A DNA stretch of 64,000 bases from Solobacterium sp. Its GTDB lineage: Bacteria; Bacillota_I; Bacilli_A; Erysipelotrichales; Erysipelotrichaceae. Both the position numbers and the translations under genes were made by a program. Shown here in pieces: positions 56,949 through 63,138 of this stretch. The DNA lies in the NCBI GenBank assembly GCA_017510405.1, contig JAFWNG010000008.1, positions 20,647-84,646 on the forward strand, written 5' to 3'. Below the pieces are notes generated by a model. The model was not told the DNA's origin. It did no database searches and saw nothing but the letters and a program-made list of their open reading frames with translations. Each line of letters begins with the position of its first letter. The stretch's first letter is position 1.

Positions 56949-57029
56949 CGCCGACACTGCGACTCGAACGCAGAATACAGAATGTACACGGTTTAGCAAA
57001 CCGCTTCGTTACCATTACGATATGTCGGC
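56949..57029 (-). tRNA. tRNA-Ser(GCT)
   Basis: Acceptor GCCGACA/TGTCGGC perfect, anticodon stem GCGGT/ACCGT with loop TTGCTAA, long variable arm with stem TACA/TGTA, T-arm CTGCG-TTCGAGT-CGCAG. Class II as expected for Ser. Confidence 0.85.
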
Positions 57030-57030
57030 A

Positions 57031-57121
57031 TAGGCGCCGGAAGGAGGTGTCGATCCCCATTCCGTTAAGAACGATCCGCTTTCTGGGCGGTGCAGAAGGC
57101 CGCTTCTGCATCATCCGGCGT
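57031..57121 (-). other. tRNA-like element with inserted hairpin, possible degenerate tRNA-Lys(CTT)
   Basis: Acceptor-like ends CGCCGGA and TCCGGCG, a D-arm-like CCGC-CCAGAAA-GCGG, a loop TTCTTAA (CTT anticodon) on a weak three-pair stem, and a T-arm-like GGGG-ATCGACA-CCTCC. Between the acceptor strand and D-arm there is an extra perfect 8-pair hairpin TGCAGAAG/CTTCTGCA. Too long and irregular for a normal tRNA. Boundaries approximate. Confidence 0.4.
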
Positions 57122-57122
57122 A

Positions 57123-57198
57123 TGGTACTGCCAGGGAGAATTGAACTCCTCGTTTCCCGGGTGAGAACCGGGTTTCCTGACCGTTGGAAGATGGCAGC
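57123..57198 (-). tRNA. tRNA-Glu(CTC)
   Basis: Anticodon stem CCCGG/CCGGG with loop TTCTCAC, acceptor GCTGCCA/TGGCAGT, T-loop TTCAATT, encoded CCA. Confidence 0.82.
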
Positions 57199-57204
57199 AC
57201 GAAG

Positions 57205-57277
57205 TGGATCCGGCTGGAGTCGAACCAGCAACGCGCAGGTCTTCAGCCTGCCGCTCTACCTTCTGAGCTTCAGATCC
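57205..57277 (-). tRNA. tRNA-Phe(GAA)
   Basis: Acceptor GGATCTG/CGGATCC, D-stem GCTC/GAGC, anticodon stem GCAGG/CCTGC with loop CTGAAGA, T-arm GCTGG-TTCGACT-CCAGC. Canonical; no encoded CCA. Confidence 0.9.
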
Positions 57278-57280
57278 ATA

Positions 57281-57356
57281 TGGCGTCCCTGCAGGGATTC
57301 GAACCCCGTTCACGGGTTTAGAAGACCCGTGCACTATCCAATTGTGCTACAGAGAC
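57281..57356 (-). tRNA. tRNA-Arg(TCT)
   Basis: Acceptor GTCTCTG/CAGGGAC, anticodon stem CGGGT/ACCCG with loop CTTCTAA, T-loop TTCGAAT, encoded CCA. Canonical. Confidence 0.9.
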
Positions 57357-57359
57357 ATA

Positions 57360-57436
57360 TGGCTCCTCGTACAGGATTCGAACCTGCCCCCTTCCGGTTC
57401 GCGGCCGGGTGCGCTTTCCAACTGCGCCAACGAGGC
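57360..57436 (-). tRNA. tRNA-Arg(GCG), C33 variant
   Basis: Anticodon loop CCGCGAA on a CCCGG/CCGGA-type stem gives GCG, an unusual anticodon (CGN arginine codons are normally read by ACG/ICG), with C33. D-stem GCGC/GCGC, T-arm GCAGG-TTCGAAT-CCTGT, encoded CCA, G1-A72 mismatch at the acceptor end. Confidence 0.65.
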
Positions 57437-57446
57437 ATATAGAATA

Positions 57447-57558
57447 TGCCGATACAAGTCCATCGATCTTTCGGCTTTTCATTTTCCTTCACCGGTGCCG
57501 CGTACACGCTCGGAAGGAACATTGACTGCATGCCTCGCGGCGGCATGCAGAGGACTGT
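57447..57558 (-). ncRNA. Conserved three-helix RNA element, copy A
   Basis: About 112 bases, homologous to copy B at 58000-58111. On the minus strand: CTGCATGCC-loop-GGCATGCAG hairpin, then TTCCTTC...GAAGGAA, then an identical 28-base 3' block bounded by GCCGA/TCGGC. Two base pairs of the first stem covary between copies (T-A for C-G and C-G for T-A), which argues for selection on RNA structure. It lies between tRNA-Glu and tRNA-Arg. No match to T-box or other riboswitch core motifs that I know. Confidence 0.6.
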
Positions 57559-57561
57559 AAG

Positions 57562-57633
57562 TACGATCAGCGGGGATCGAACCCGCATTGCAGGATTGAA
57601 AATCCCGTGTGTTCACCATTTCACCATGACCGC
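57562..57633 (-). tRNA. tRNA-Glu(TTC)
   Basis: Anticodon stem CGGGA/TCCTG with loop TTTTCAA, D-arm GTG/CAC, T-arm GCGGG-TTCGATC-CCCGC, acceptor GCGGTCA/TGATCGT (terminal G-T). No encoded CCA. Confidence 0.8.
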
Positions 57634-57637
57634 ACAG

Positions 57638-57709
57638 TCAGCGTGGAGAGAATCGAACTCTGCCCTGCCGGGGCCACAACCCGGCGTCCTGCCACTGGAC
57701 TACACGCTG
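57638..57709 (-). tRNA. tRNA with GTG anticodon (His by code)
   Basis: Acceptor CAGCGTG/CACGCTG perfect, D-stem GTCC/GGAC, anticodon stem CCGGG/CCCGG with loop TTGTGGC. Position -1 is T and position 73 is A, so the G-1:C73 identity of bacterial tRNA-His is absent. First tRNA of array 2. Confidence 0.7.
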
Positions 57710-57713
57710 AATA

Positions 57714-57750
57714 TAAAACAGGAGATGCCTTTTACGTGTGCATCTCCTGT
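57714..57750 (-). terminator. Terminator between micro-ORF 2 and tRNA array 2
   Basis: ACAGGAGATGC (57718-57728) pairs with GCATCTCCTGT (57740-57750), then TTTTAT on the minus strand. The arms are nearly the same sequence as the terminator at 58125-58156. Confidence 0.85.
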
Positions 57751-57779
57751 CGGAATAAACGGATATTACAGATTCCCGG

Positions 57780-57896
57780 TCAGGAACCGGGCATTCTCTT
57801 CTCCCTCATGCACACATAAAACACATACGAATGACTGCGCTGGTATTCGCTGCGGAACGATTCGATCTCATGTCTTCTTGCGATTTCCTTCATCAT
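57780..57896 (-). CDS. Micro-ORF 2 (38 aa) upstream of tRNA array 2
   Basis: ATG at 57896 with AAGGAG six bases upstream. Peptide begins MMKEIARRHEIESFRSEYQR, then SHSYVFYVCMREKRMPGS. Shares the RRSH/QRSH-x-FV/YVF-C pattern with micro-ORF 3. The frame stays open upstream through RNA copy B, but the homologous RNA copy A shifts frame there, so only the short peptide is supported. Followed by a terminator. Confidence 0.55.
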   Translation of the reverse strand: MMKEIARRHEIESFRSEYQRSHSYVFYVCMREKRMPGS

Positions 57897-57999
57897 GTGT
57901 TTCTCCTTCTGTTCTGAAGCAGGTTCCCCTGCCTGTACCTGTATTCTACGACCTGTTTCATTTCCCCTCATAACGGGGTGTGATTTTCTGCAGGAGGAG

Positions 58000-58111
58000 T
58001 GCCGATACAAGTCCATCGATCTTTCGGCGGTATTTTCCTTCCTCTGTGCCGCGTCCGCATCGGGAAGGAACGTTGACCGTATGCCTCGCGGCGGCATACG
58101 GAGGACTGAAT
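58000..58111 (-). ncRNA. Conserved three-helix RNA element, copy B
   Basis: Homologue of copy A. First hairpin CCGTATGCC-loop-GGCATACGG with the same seven-base loop as copy A, second helix TTCCTTCC/GGAAGGAA, and a 3' block identical to copy A. It lies between the terminator of micro-ORF 3 and the start region of micro-ORF 2, so it could be the 5' leader of the micro-ORF 2 transcript. Confidence 0.6.
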
Positions 58112-58124
58112 GCGTCCTGCACGC

Positions 58125-58156
58125 AAAAACAGGAGATGCATTCCCTGCATCCCCTG
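58125..58156 (-). terminator. Terminator after micro-ORF 3
   Basis: CAGGAGATGCA (58130-58140) pairs with TGCATCCCCTG (58146-58156) with one mismatch; five T follow on the minus strand. Confidence 0.82.
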
Positions 58157-58201
58157 CTGTCTGTTAAGGATCATAGCGGAAAAGACTGCTTCTTTTCCCT
58201 G

Positions 58202-58312
58202 TTATTCCTCTCTGAAGACACCGCGGAAACACAGGCATGCACAAAATACGAATGGCTGATCGAAGCATTCGTGACTGCGCCGGTAGTTTTTAATGCCTGT
58301 TGTTTTCAGCAT
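58202..58312 (-). CDS. Micro-ORF 3 (36 aa) with its own promoter and terminator
   Basis: ATG at 58312 with AAGGAG seven bases upstream and promoter at 58336-58364. Peptide begins MLKTTGIKNYRRSHECFDQP and continues FVFCACLCFRGVFREE; Cys-rich in the middle. Shares RRSH with micro-ORF 2. Not recognised; could be a leader peptide or a small membrane-active peptide. Confidence 0.55.
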   Translation of the reverse strand: MLKTTGIKNYRRSHECFDQPFVFCACLCFRGVFREE

Positions 58313-58335
58313 AGGTCTTCTCCTTTACGCTTACT

Positions 58336-58364
58336 ATCATACATAGTACCTTATGAGGTGTCAA
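58336..58364 (-). promoter_or_regulatory. Promoter of micro-ORF 3 with palindrome in the spacer
   Basis: TTGACA (58364-58359), 17-base spacer, TATGAT (58341-58336). The spacer begins with CCTCATAAGGT, part of the near-palindrome ACCTCATAAGGT, related to the perfect ACCTTATAAGGT sites upstream of micro-ORF 1. Confidence 0.75.
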
Positions 58365-58409
58365 GCGTTTTTCCTGAACACAGAATTCTGCATTCTCCAA
58401 AAAAAACTG

Positions 58410-59087
58410 TCAGCGGATCATCCAGTAGAACGGCTTTTCGTCAATGATCATTCCGCATGCCCGCTGCAGCGCGAACGACGCTTCATTTCCTTCCGCCACA
58501 TGGACATAGGCAAGCCGTCCCGCTGCCTGTGTCTTTTCAATCAGATGTGTTTCCAGTGCCAGGGCAATGCCTCTGTGCCGGTATTCTTCCCGCACATACA
58601 GGAATCCGATCGTACCTTCTTCGTGCCAGCCGGCAAAGCCGCACAGTTCACTGCCTTCGTAAGCGCCGGTCATCCCGTCCCGGATACTGTGCAGGATCTC
58701 TTCATCGGAGACGTGGACATAGCTTTTGTACCAGTACCGTATCGCCGCAAAATCCGCCGGTGTCATCGCCCGCAATGCGATGCCGTCCGGTACCGGTGCA
58801 GCTTTTACCGGTTCCGGCGCATATGCCATTCTGCACGGAAAGAAATCCGTGAACTGCTTTTCTTCCAGCAGCCGGTCCCGCTCTTCTTCCGTATCCACCA
58901 TCATCAGGCGGCACGGACACGGCTGAATGCCGCTTCCTGCCCCATAGGCAATTCCGCTGTCTTTCTGCAGAAGCACCAGCGCATCGTCATCGCTCTGCAG
59001 GACTTCTGCGCCGTATGCCGCAAAATCCGCTAAGTACGCGTATCTCGCCGGATCCCTGAGGATCCACTTCTGTATATCGTTATTCAT
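58410..59087 (-). CDS. GNAT-family N-acetyltransferase
   Basis: 225 aa. C-terminal GNAT fold from about residue 100: LRAMTPADFAAIRYW, acetyl-CoA site YVREEYRHRGIALALE (R-x-x-G-x-A), and ALQRACGMIIDEKPFYW. N-terminal half is a degenerate domain. Substrate unknown. Its start overlaps the gtrA stop by four bases. Confidence 0.85.
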   Translation of the reverse strand: MNNDIQKWILRDPARYAYLADFAAYGAEVLQSDDDALVLLQKDSGIAYGAGSGIQPCPCRLMMVDTEEERDRLLEEKQFTDFFPCRMAYAPEPVKAAPVPDGIALRAMTPADFAAIRYWYKSYVHVSDEEILHSIRDGMTGAYEGSELCGFAGWHEEGTIGFLYVREEYRHRGIALALETHLIEKTQAAGRLAYVHVAEGNEASFALQRACGMIIDEKPFYWMIR

Positions 59088-59509
59088 GCATTTTCCTTCT
59101 TTTCTTCCAGTACGATCTTGCGGGAAATGAAGTTATATACCATCACCACACCGGTCGCGCACAGCTTGGCAATGCGTTCCGCGATCTCCCGGGGCACGGA
59201 CAAAGGCAATACCGGATATACCGCCTCCATCAGAAGCCACAGTACTGCTTCATGGATGAGCAGGCCGAACACACTCATGATCAGAAACAGCGCGAACTGT
59301 TTCCGCACGGACATATCTGCACGCGGCACAAAGACATAGCGCATGCTGAGGAAGTAGTTAATGGTCACGCTGACGGTAAAGCCGATCACGCCGGCCGCAA
59401 GATACGGTACGCCCAGCCGCAGACACACACTGTAGCAGACATAGTCGATCAGCGTGCACAGAACGCCGGTCAGAGAGAATTTCACGATCTGATCCCGCAG
59501 TGTATGCAT
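59084..59509 (-). CDS. GtrA-like membrane protein
   Basis: 141 aa from MHTLRDQIVKF; AAGGAGG six bases upstream decides this start over a longer frame that overlaps the next gene. Four membrane segments and the family pattern FSLTGVLCTLIDYV and TINYFLSMRYVF. GtrA proteins assist export or modification of polyprenyl-linked sugars and teichoic-acid glycosylation. Confidence 0.9.
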   Translation of the reverse strand: MHTLRDQIVKFSLTGVLCTLIDYVCYSVCLRLGVPYLAAGVIGFTVSVTINYFLSMRYVFVPRADMSVRKQFALFLIMSVFGLLIHEAVLWLLMEAVYPVLPLSVPREIAERIAKLCATGVVMVYNFISRKIVLEEKKENA

Positions 59510-59552
59510 AGCCTTCCTCCTTTGCGATGGTCTTATTATACATTGCCGGATA

Positions 59553-59582
59553 CGAAAAAACAGACCGTGTCCGGTCTGTTCG
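59553..59582 (-). terminator. Terminator after the YidC-TagF fusion gene
   Basis: AACAGACCG-GACA-CGGTCTGTT hairpin followed by six T on the minus strand, just past the stop codon. Confidence 0.88.
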
Positions 59583-59585
59583 TTC

Positions 59586-61955
59586 TTACGCTGCGGCAGT
59601 TTTCTGCTTTCTGCCTTTGCGCTTTTTCTTTTCTGCTTCTTTTTTCTCTTCTTCCACACGTCCGCGTGCCTGACGCATGACAGCGTTGATAATGTAGCGG
59701 GCACTTGCCTCGCCGCTGTCACCGACGTGATAGCAGTATTCATCCACGGTCTTACGGATGATATCCTGGTATTCATCTTTATGCGTGAGCAGGTATTCCA
59801 CTTTCTCTGCGGCTTCCGTGCTGACGTTCTCCGGTGCGATGGATGCGCCGAGGATATCACGCATATAGATGTTGAACGGCTCAATACCGATCTTTTCATA
59901 TTCCGGGTTCATGATCTTCATCGGCGTGTTGATGAACAGGACCGGCTTCAGTGTCGTATATGCATATTCATACGCGATACCCGACCAGTCGGTGATCATC
60001 ATGTCGGCTTCGAAGACCGTGCTGTTGGATGTGAAGTCGGTCTGGATCTCCACCATGTCGTCATCGGCGAAGCGCTGTTTCAGCTGTTCCATGCGTTCCG
60101 GCATATGGCGTACGTGCTGCGGATGCGGACGGACGATGATCTTGTAGTCATGTCCTTTGAGGGCATCCAGCAGAGCATCGAGACAGCTGTCCACGATGTT
60201 GTCCTTCTGCCACGACGGTGCGATCAGTACGGTGCGTACCGGCGGGATCTCTACCGTCTCGGTCGTTGTGACCGTGCTCGTTTCTGTTGTGCATACCCAG
60301 TCATTGGTCAGCTCACGCATCTTGCCGTGCATATGACGGGCTACGGAACGGATGCCGCGCATAGAGCTGTTCTGACGGCCTGCCTTGCGCAGGTGACGCG
60401 TGACGGATACGACTTCTCTGGTATGTTCGATCGTTTTTGTCTCCGGCACCTTTTCCACTGCCTGCGATTCCTGATACGAAGCGATCATGTCATCCAGCAG
60501 CGGATAGCCTGCTTCGACGAGGATCTTCGGCTGAAGTCCGTAGACTTCTTCCGTCTTGCGGATCTCTTCCAGCTGATGCTTGCCGGTGCACAGTACCGAG
60601 TCAAAGTGGTCCGTGCATCCCTTGCGCATCGTCAGGTTCAGCGAGTTCATGCAGTGCGGGATATATACATATTCGATATCCTTGCGGACATAGCTTCTCT
60701 TGATCTGGTAGGTTTCAAGATCCGGCATCGTCATGACGACGACATCCGCGTCCATCTTCATCATCAGAGTGATCAGACTCTGGTCATCGATGTAATACGG
60801 AATGATCTGCGGATTTTCCTTTGCCATCTCGAAGATCTGATCGTTCGGATCGCTTGTGATGTAGTGCAGCGGGATATTCGTATACTTCAGGATGAAGTCG
60901 ATCGTTCCCGCATAGTACTTATAGAAACCGTTGCTTTCGGAATAGAAGACAAGATGCTTGTTTCCGACGGAGAAGAACCGTTTGTAGTCCGCCTTGGCGC
61001 GCTTCACCAGCGGGTCATTGCGCTTTCTCTTGTTCTTCTTACTGTTGGCATTGTACTGTGCCAGTTCCTTCGTTGTTTCTTCCAGCGCTGCATAATCGAC
61101 GTATTTCTTCGGGTTGATCACCTTGTTCAGAATATACTGCTGTAAGATCGTGAACAGGTTGGAGAATACCCAGTATACCGCAACGCCTACCGGTACGAAG
61201 AAGCCCAGATACAGCGAGATGCCTACGGAGAACGCCATTGTACCGAACTGGCTCATCTTTCCCTGTGCCGACTGCAGTACGTTCATCCGGTTCTGACAGA
61301 AGCTTAATAACCAGGCGGACAATCCCGCTAAGAACGGTGCCAGGATGGAGATGCCGCCGTCTTTGGAGGCGGTCCTGCCAAGGTCGAATCCGAGGAAGTT
61401 CATCTTCATCGCATCGATCTCCTGTATTACAGCATTGACGTCGGTCTCACTGTGACGCTGCACCACTTCCTGCAGTGCCGCGCTGCTGGGATCGTTCTGA
61501 ACATATTCCACAACTGCCAGCTGCAGGGAATTGGACTCCGGATTGAGTCCTTCGACCTGTGTCAGAGTGACATCGGTCAGTTCCTTCGAGACCGTCTTGT
61601 CCACGCCGAGGACATAATCCAGCGGATGGTAGATAACGGAGATAACGCCTAACAGCAGGGTGATCTGCAGCACGAGCGGAACGATGGAAGCCAGTGCGGA
61701 ATACTTGTTTTTCTTGTACAGCTTCGACGTCTCATCGGCGATGGTGTCCTTGTCGCCGAAGTGGCGGATCTTGATGCGGTTGAGTTCCGGCATCATACGC
61801 ACCATCTTGATAGAGTTTCTCTGTACCCATATCGTGACCGGCAAAAGAACGACCTTTGAGAAGAAGGTAAAAAGTACGATCGCCAGTCCGTAGTTGCGGA
61901 CCAGACCGTAACACCATTTCATTACTGCACCAAGTGCACCTGCCAATATATTCAT
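59586..61955 (-). CDS. YidC/Oxa1 insertase fused to a CDP-glycerol glycerophosphotransferase-like domain
   Basis: 789 aa from MNILAGALGAV (AGGAG nine bases upstream). Residues about 1-300 are YidC-like: NYGLAIVLFTFFSKVVLLPV, the cytoplasmic hairpin, and LGFFVPVGVAVYWVFSNLFT. A basic linker (KKNKRKRNDPLVKRAK, about 315-330) leads to a GT-B-type domain (about 340-755) of the TagB/TagF family: YIPHCMNSL, IVRPHPQHVRHM and MITDWSGIAYEYAYT. The tail is Lys/Glu-rich. The fusion suggests a membrane-embedded polymerase that adds a phospho-polyol (or phosphonate) unit to a surface polymer; whether the YidC half still inserts proteins is open. Confidence 0.85.
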   Translation of the reverse strand: MNILAGALGAVMKWCYGLVRNYGLAIVLFTFFSKVVLLPVTIWVQRNSIKMVRMMPELNRIKIRHFGDKDTIADETSKLYKKNKYSALASIVPLVLQITLLLGVISVIYHPLDYVLGVDKTVSKELTDVTLTQVEGLNPESNSLQLAVVEYVQNDPSSAALQEVVQRHSETDVNAVIQEIDAMKMNFLGFDLGRTASKDGGISILAPFLAGLSAWLLSFCQNRMNVLQSAQGKMSQFGTMAFSVGISLYLGFFVPVGVAVYWVFSNLFTILQQYILNKVINPKKYVDYAALEETTKELAQYNANSKKNKRKRNDPLVKRAKADYKRFFSVGNKHLVFYSESNGFYKYYAGTIDFILKYTNIPLHYITSDPNDQIFEMAKENPQIIPYYIDDQSLITLMMKMDADVVVMTMPDLETYQIKRSYVRKDIEYVYIPHCMNSLNLTMRKGCTDHFDSVLCTGKHQLEEIRKTEEVYGLQPKILVEAGYPLLDDMIASYQESQAVEKVPETKTIEHTREVVSVTRHLRKAGRQNSSMRGIRSVARHMHGKMRELTNDWVCTTETSTVTTTETVEIPPVRTVLIAPSWQKDNIVDSCLDALLDALKGHDYKIIVRPHPQHVRHMPERMEQLKQRFADDDMVEIQTDFTSNSTVFEADMMITDWSGIAYEYAYTTLKPVLFINTPMKIMNPEYEKIGIEPFNIYMRDILGASIAPENVSTEAAEKVEYLLTHKDEYQDIIRKTVDEYCYHVGDSGEASARYIINAVMRQARGRVEEEKKEAEKKKRKGRKQKTAAA

Positions 61956-62016
61956 ACGCTCAATTCTCCTGCCATTTTTTCCTTCCATACCATACCACAC
62001 GTACGGCATGGCAAGG

Positions 62017-63138
62017 TCAGTGCTGCTTCAGATATTCCATGAAGTTCTGTTTATTTTCCAATGCGGTGGTCGTCGGACGGCCAAGATCATCTCTTGCGCC
62101 GATCGCGCATTCCACTTCGATCAGGGACAGTTCGCCGCGTTCTTTCGCCAGACGCAGTTCTTTGTCCAGATCTTCAAAATTCGTGACACGTACCGTGTAC
62201 GGATAGCCGCATGTCTTCGCCGCTTCGGCAACGCTGATGCCTTTCAGCACGGTCGGCTGCCCGCCCACCGTCTCATGCGCACCGTTATTGATGACGATGT
62301 GCACCAGGTTCTTCGGCGCACAGTCCGCAATGACTGCGAGCGCACCCATGTGCATGAGCGCTGCCCCGTCGCCGTCGATGCACCAGAACCGGGTATCCGG
62401 CTTCTGCACAGCTGCCCCAAGCGCGATGGATGAACAGTGTCCCATCGATCCGACGGTCAGGAAGTCCGATCCGTGTGTCTGTCCGTTCGCCGTGCGGATC
62501 TCGAACAGTTCGCGGCTGGCCTTGCCGGTCGTGGAAATGATCGGATCACTGCCGGACACTTCCGTAATATGACGGATGATGTCTTCGCGCTTCATCGTGT
62601 AATCGTTTGTGTAGGAAACTTTTTCACCGTAGCTCAGAGCACCCTTGCGGATGACATACGCCGCGTCTTTTCCTTCCGCCAGTACTTTCCGGAACTCTTC
62701 TGCCTTTGCCTGCAGTTCTTCCACAGTCGTATCCGGCGATACGATCGTATACGCAATGCCCATGTCTTCCAGCAGACGGCAGGTCACTTCGCCCTGGTAG
62801 ATATGCTGGGGTTCATCGTGAACGCCCGGTTCGCCGCGCCATCCGATCACGAAGATCACCGGAATGGCATAGACTTTGTCATTGAGCAGCGAAGCCACCG
62901 GATTGATGATATTGCCTTCGCCGCTGTTCTGCATATAGACGACCGGCGTCTTTCCGGTCGCCAGATGGTAGCCGGCCGCGATCGCTGTGCAGTTTCCTTC
63001 GTTGGCTGCGATCACGTGGTGTTTCGGATCGATGCCGTATGTATGCATCAGATAGTTGCACAGTGCCTTGAGCTGGGAATCCGGTACACCGGTAAAGAAG
63101 TCACTGTCCAGTATCTTTACAAATTCTTCAACTTTCAT
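62017..63138 (-). CDS. Phosphonopyruvate decarboxylase
   Basis: 373 aa. ThDP-enzyme layout in one chain: N-terminal Pyr domain with FFTGVPDSQLKALCNY and AANEGNCTAIAAGYH (catalytic Glu), C-terminal PP domain with GDGAALMHMG...NNGAHE (GDG-NN metal/ThDP motif). Converts phosphonopyruvate to phosphonoacetaldehyde, the step that pulls the PEP mutase equilibrium. Its ATG overlaps the stop of the dehydrogenase gene (ATGA at 63138-63135). Confidence 0.92.
   Translation of the reverse strand: MKVEEFVKILDSDFFTGVPDSQLKALCNYLMHTYGIDPKHHVIAANEGNCTAIAAGYHLATGKTPVVYMQNSGEGNIINPVASLLNDKVYAIPVIFVIGWRGEPGVHDEPQHIYQGEVTCRLLEDMGIAYTIVSPDTTVEELQAKAEEFRKVLAEGKDAAYVIRKGALSYGEKVSYTNDYTMKREDIIRHITEVSGSDPIISTTGKASRELFEIRTANGQTHGSDFLTVGSMGHCSSIALGAAVQKPDTRFWCIDGDGAALMHMGALAVIADCAPKNLVHIVINNGAHETVGGQPTVLKGISVAEAAKTCGYPYTVRVTNFEDLDKELRLAKERGELSLIEVECAIGARDDLGRPTTTALENKQNFMEYLKQH

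Noticed and set aside
57334..57588. An 84-codon frame through RNA copy A and tRNA-Arg(GCG)
   Set aside because: It runs through a tRNA gene and has no ribosome site; explained as a chance frame.
57780..58097. A 105-codon open frame (MPPRGIRSTFLPD...) covering RNA copy B and micro-ORF 2
   Set aside because: The homologous copy A supports only the first 20 or so codons and then shifts frame, while RNA stems covary. Only the last 38 codons have a ribosome site.
57447..58111. T-box riboswitch for the tRNA-linked RNA element
   Set aside because: No AGGGTGGNACCGCG T-box core, no specifier-loop arrangement and no downstream synthetase or amino-acid gene.
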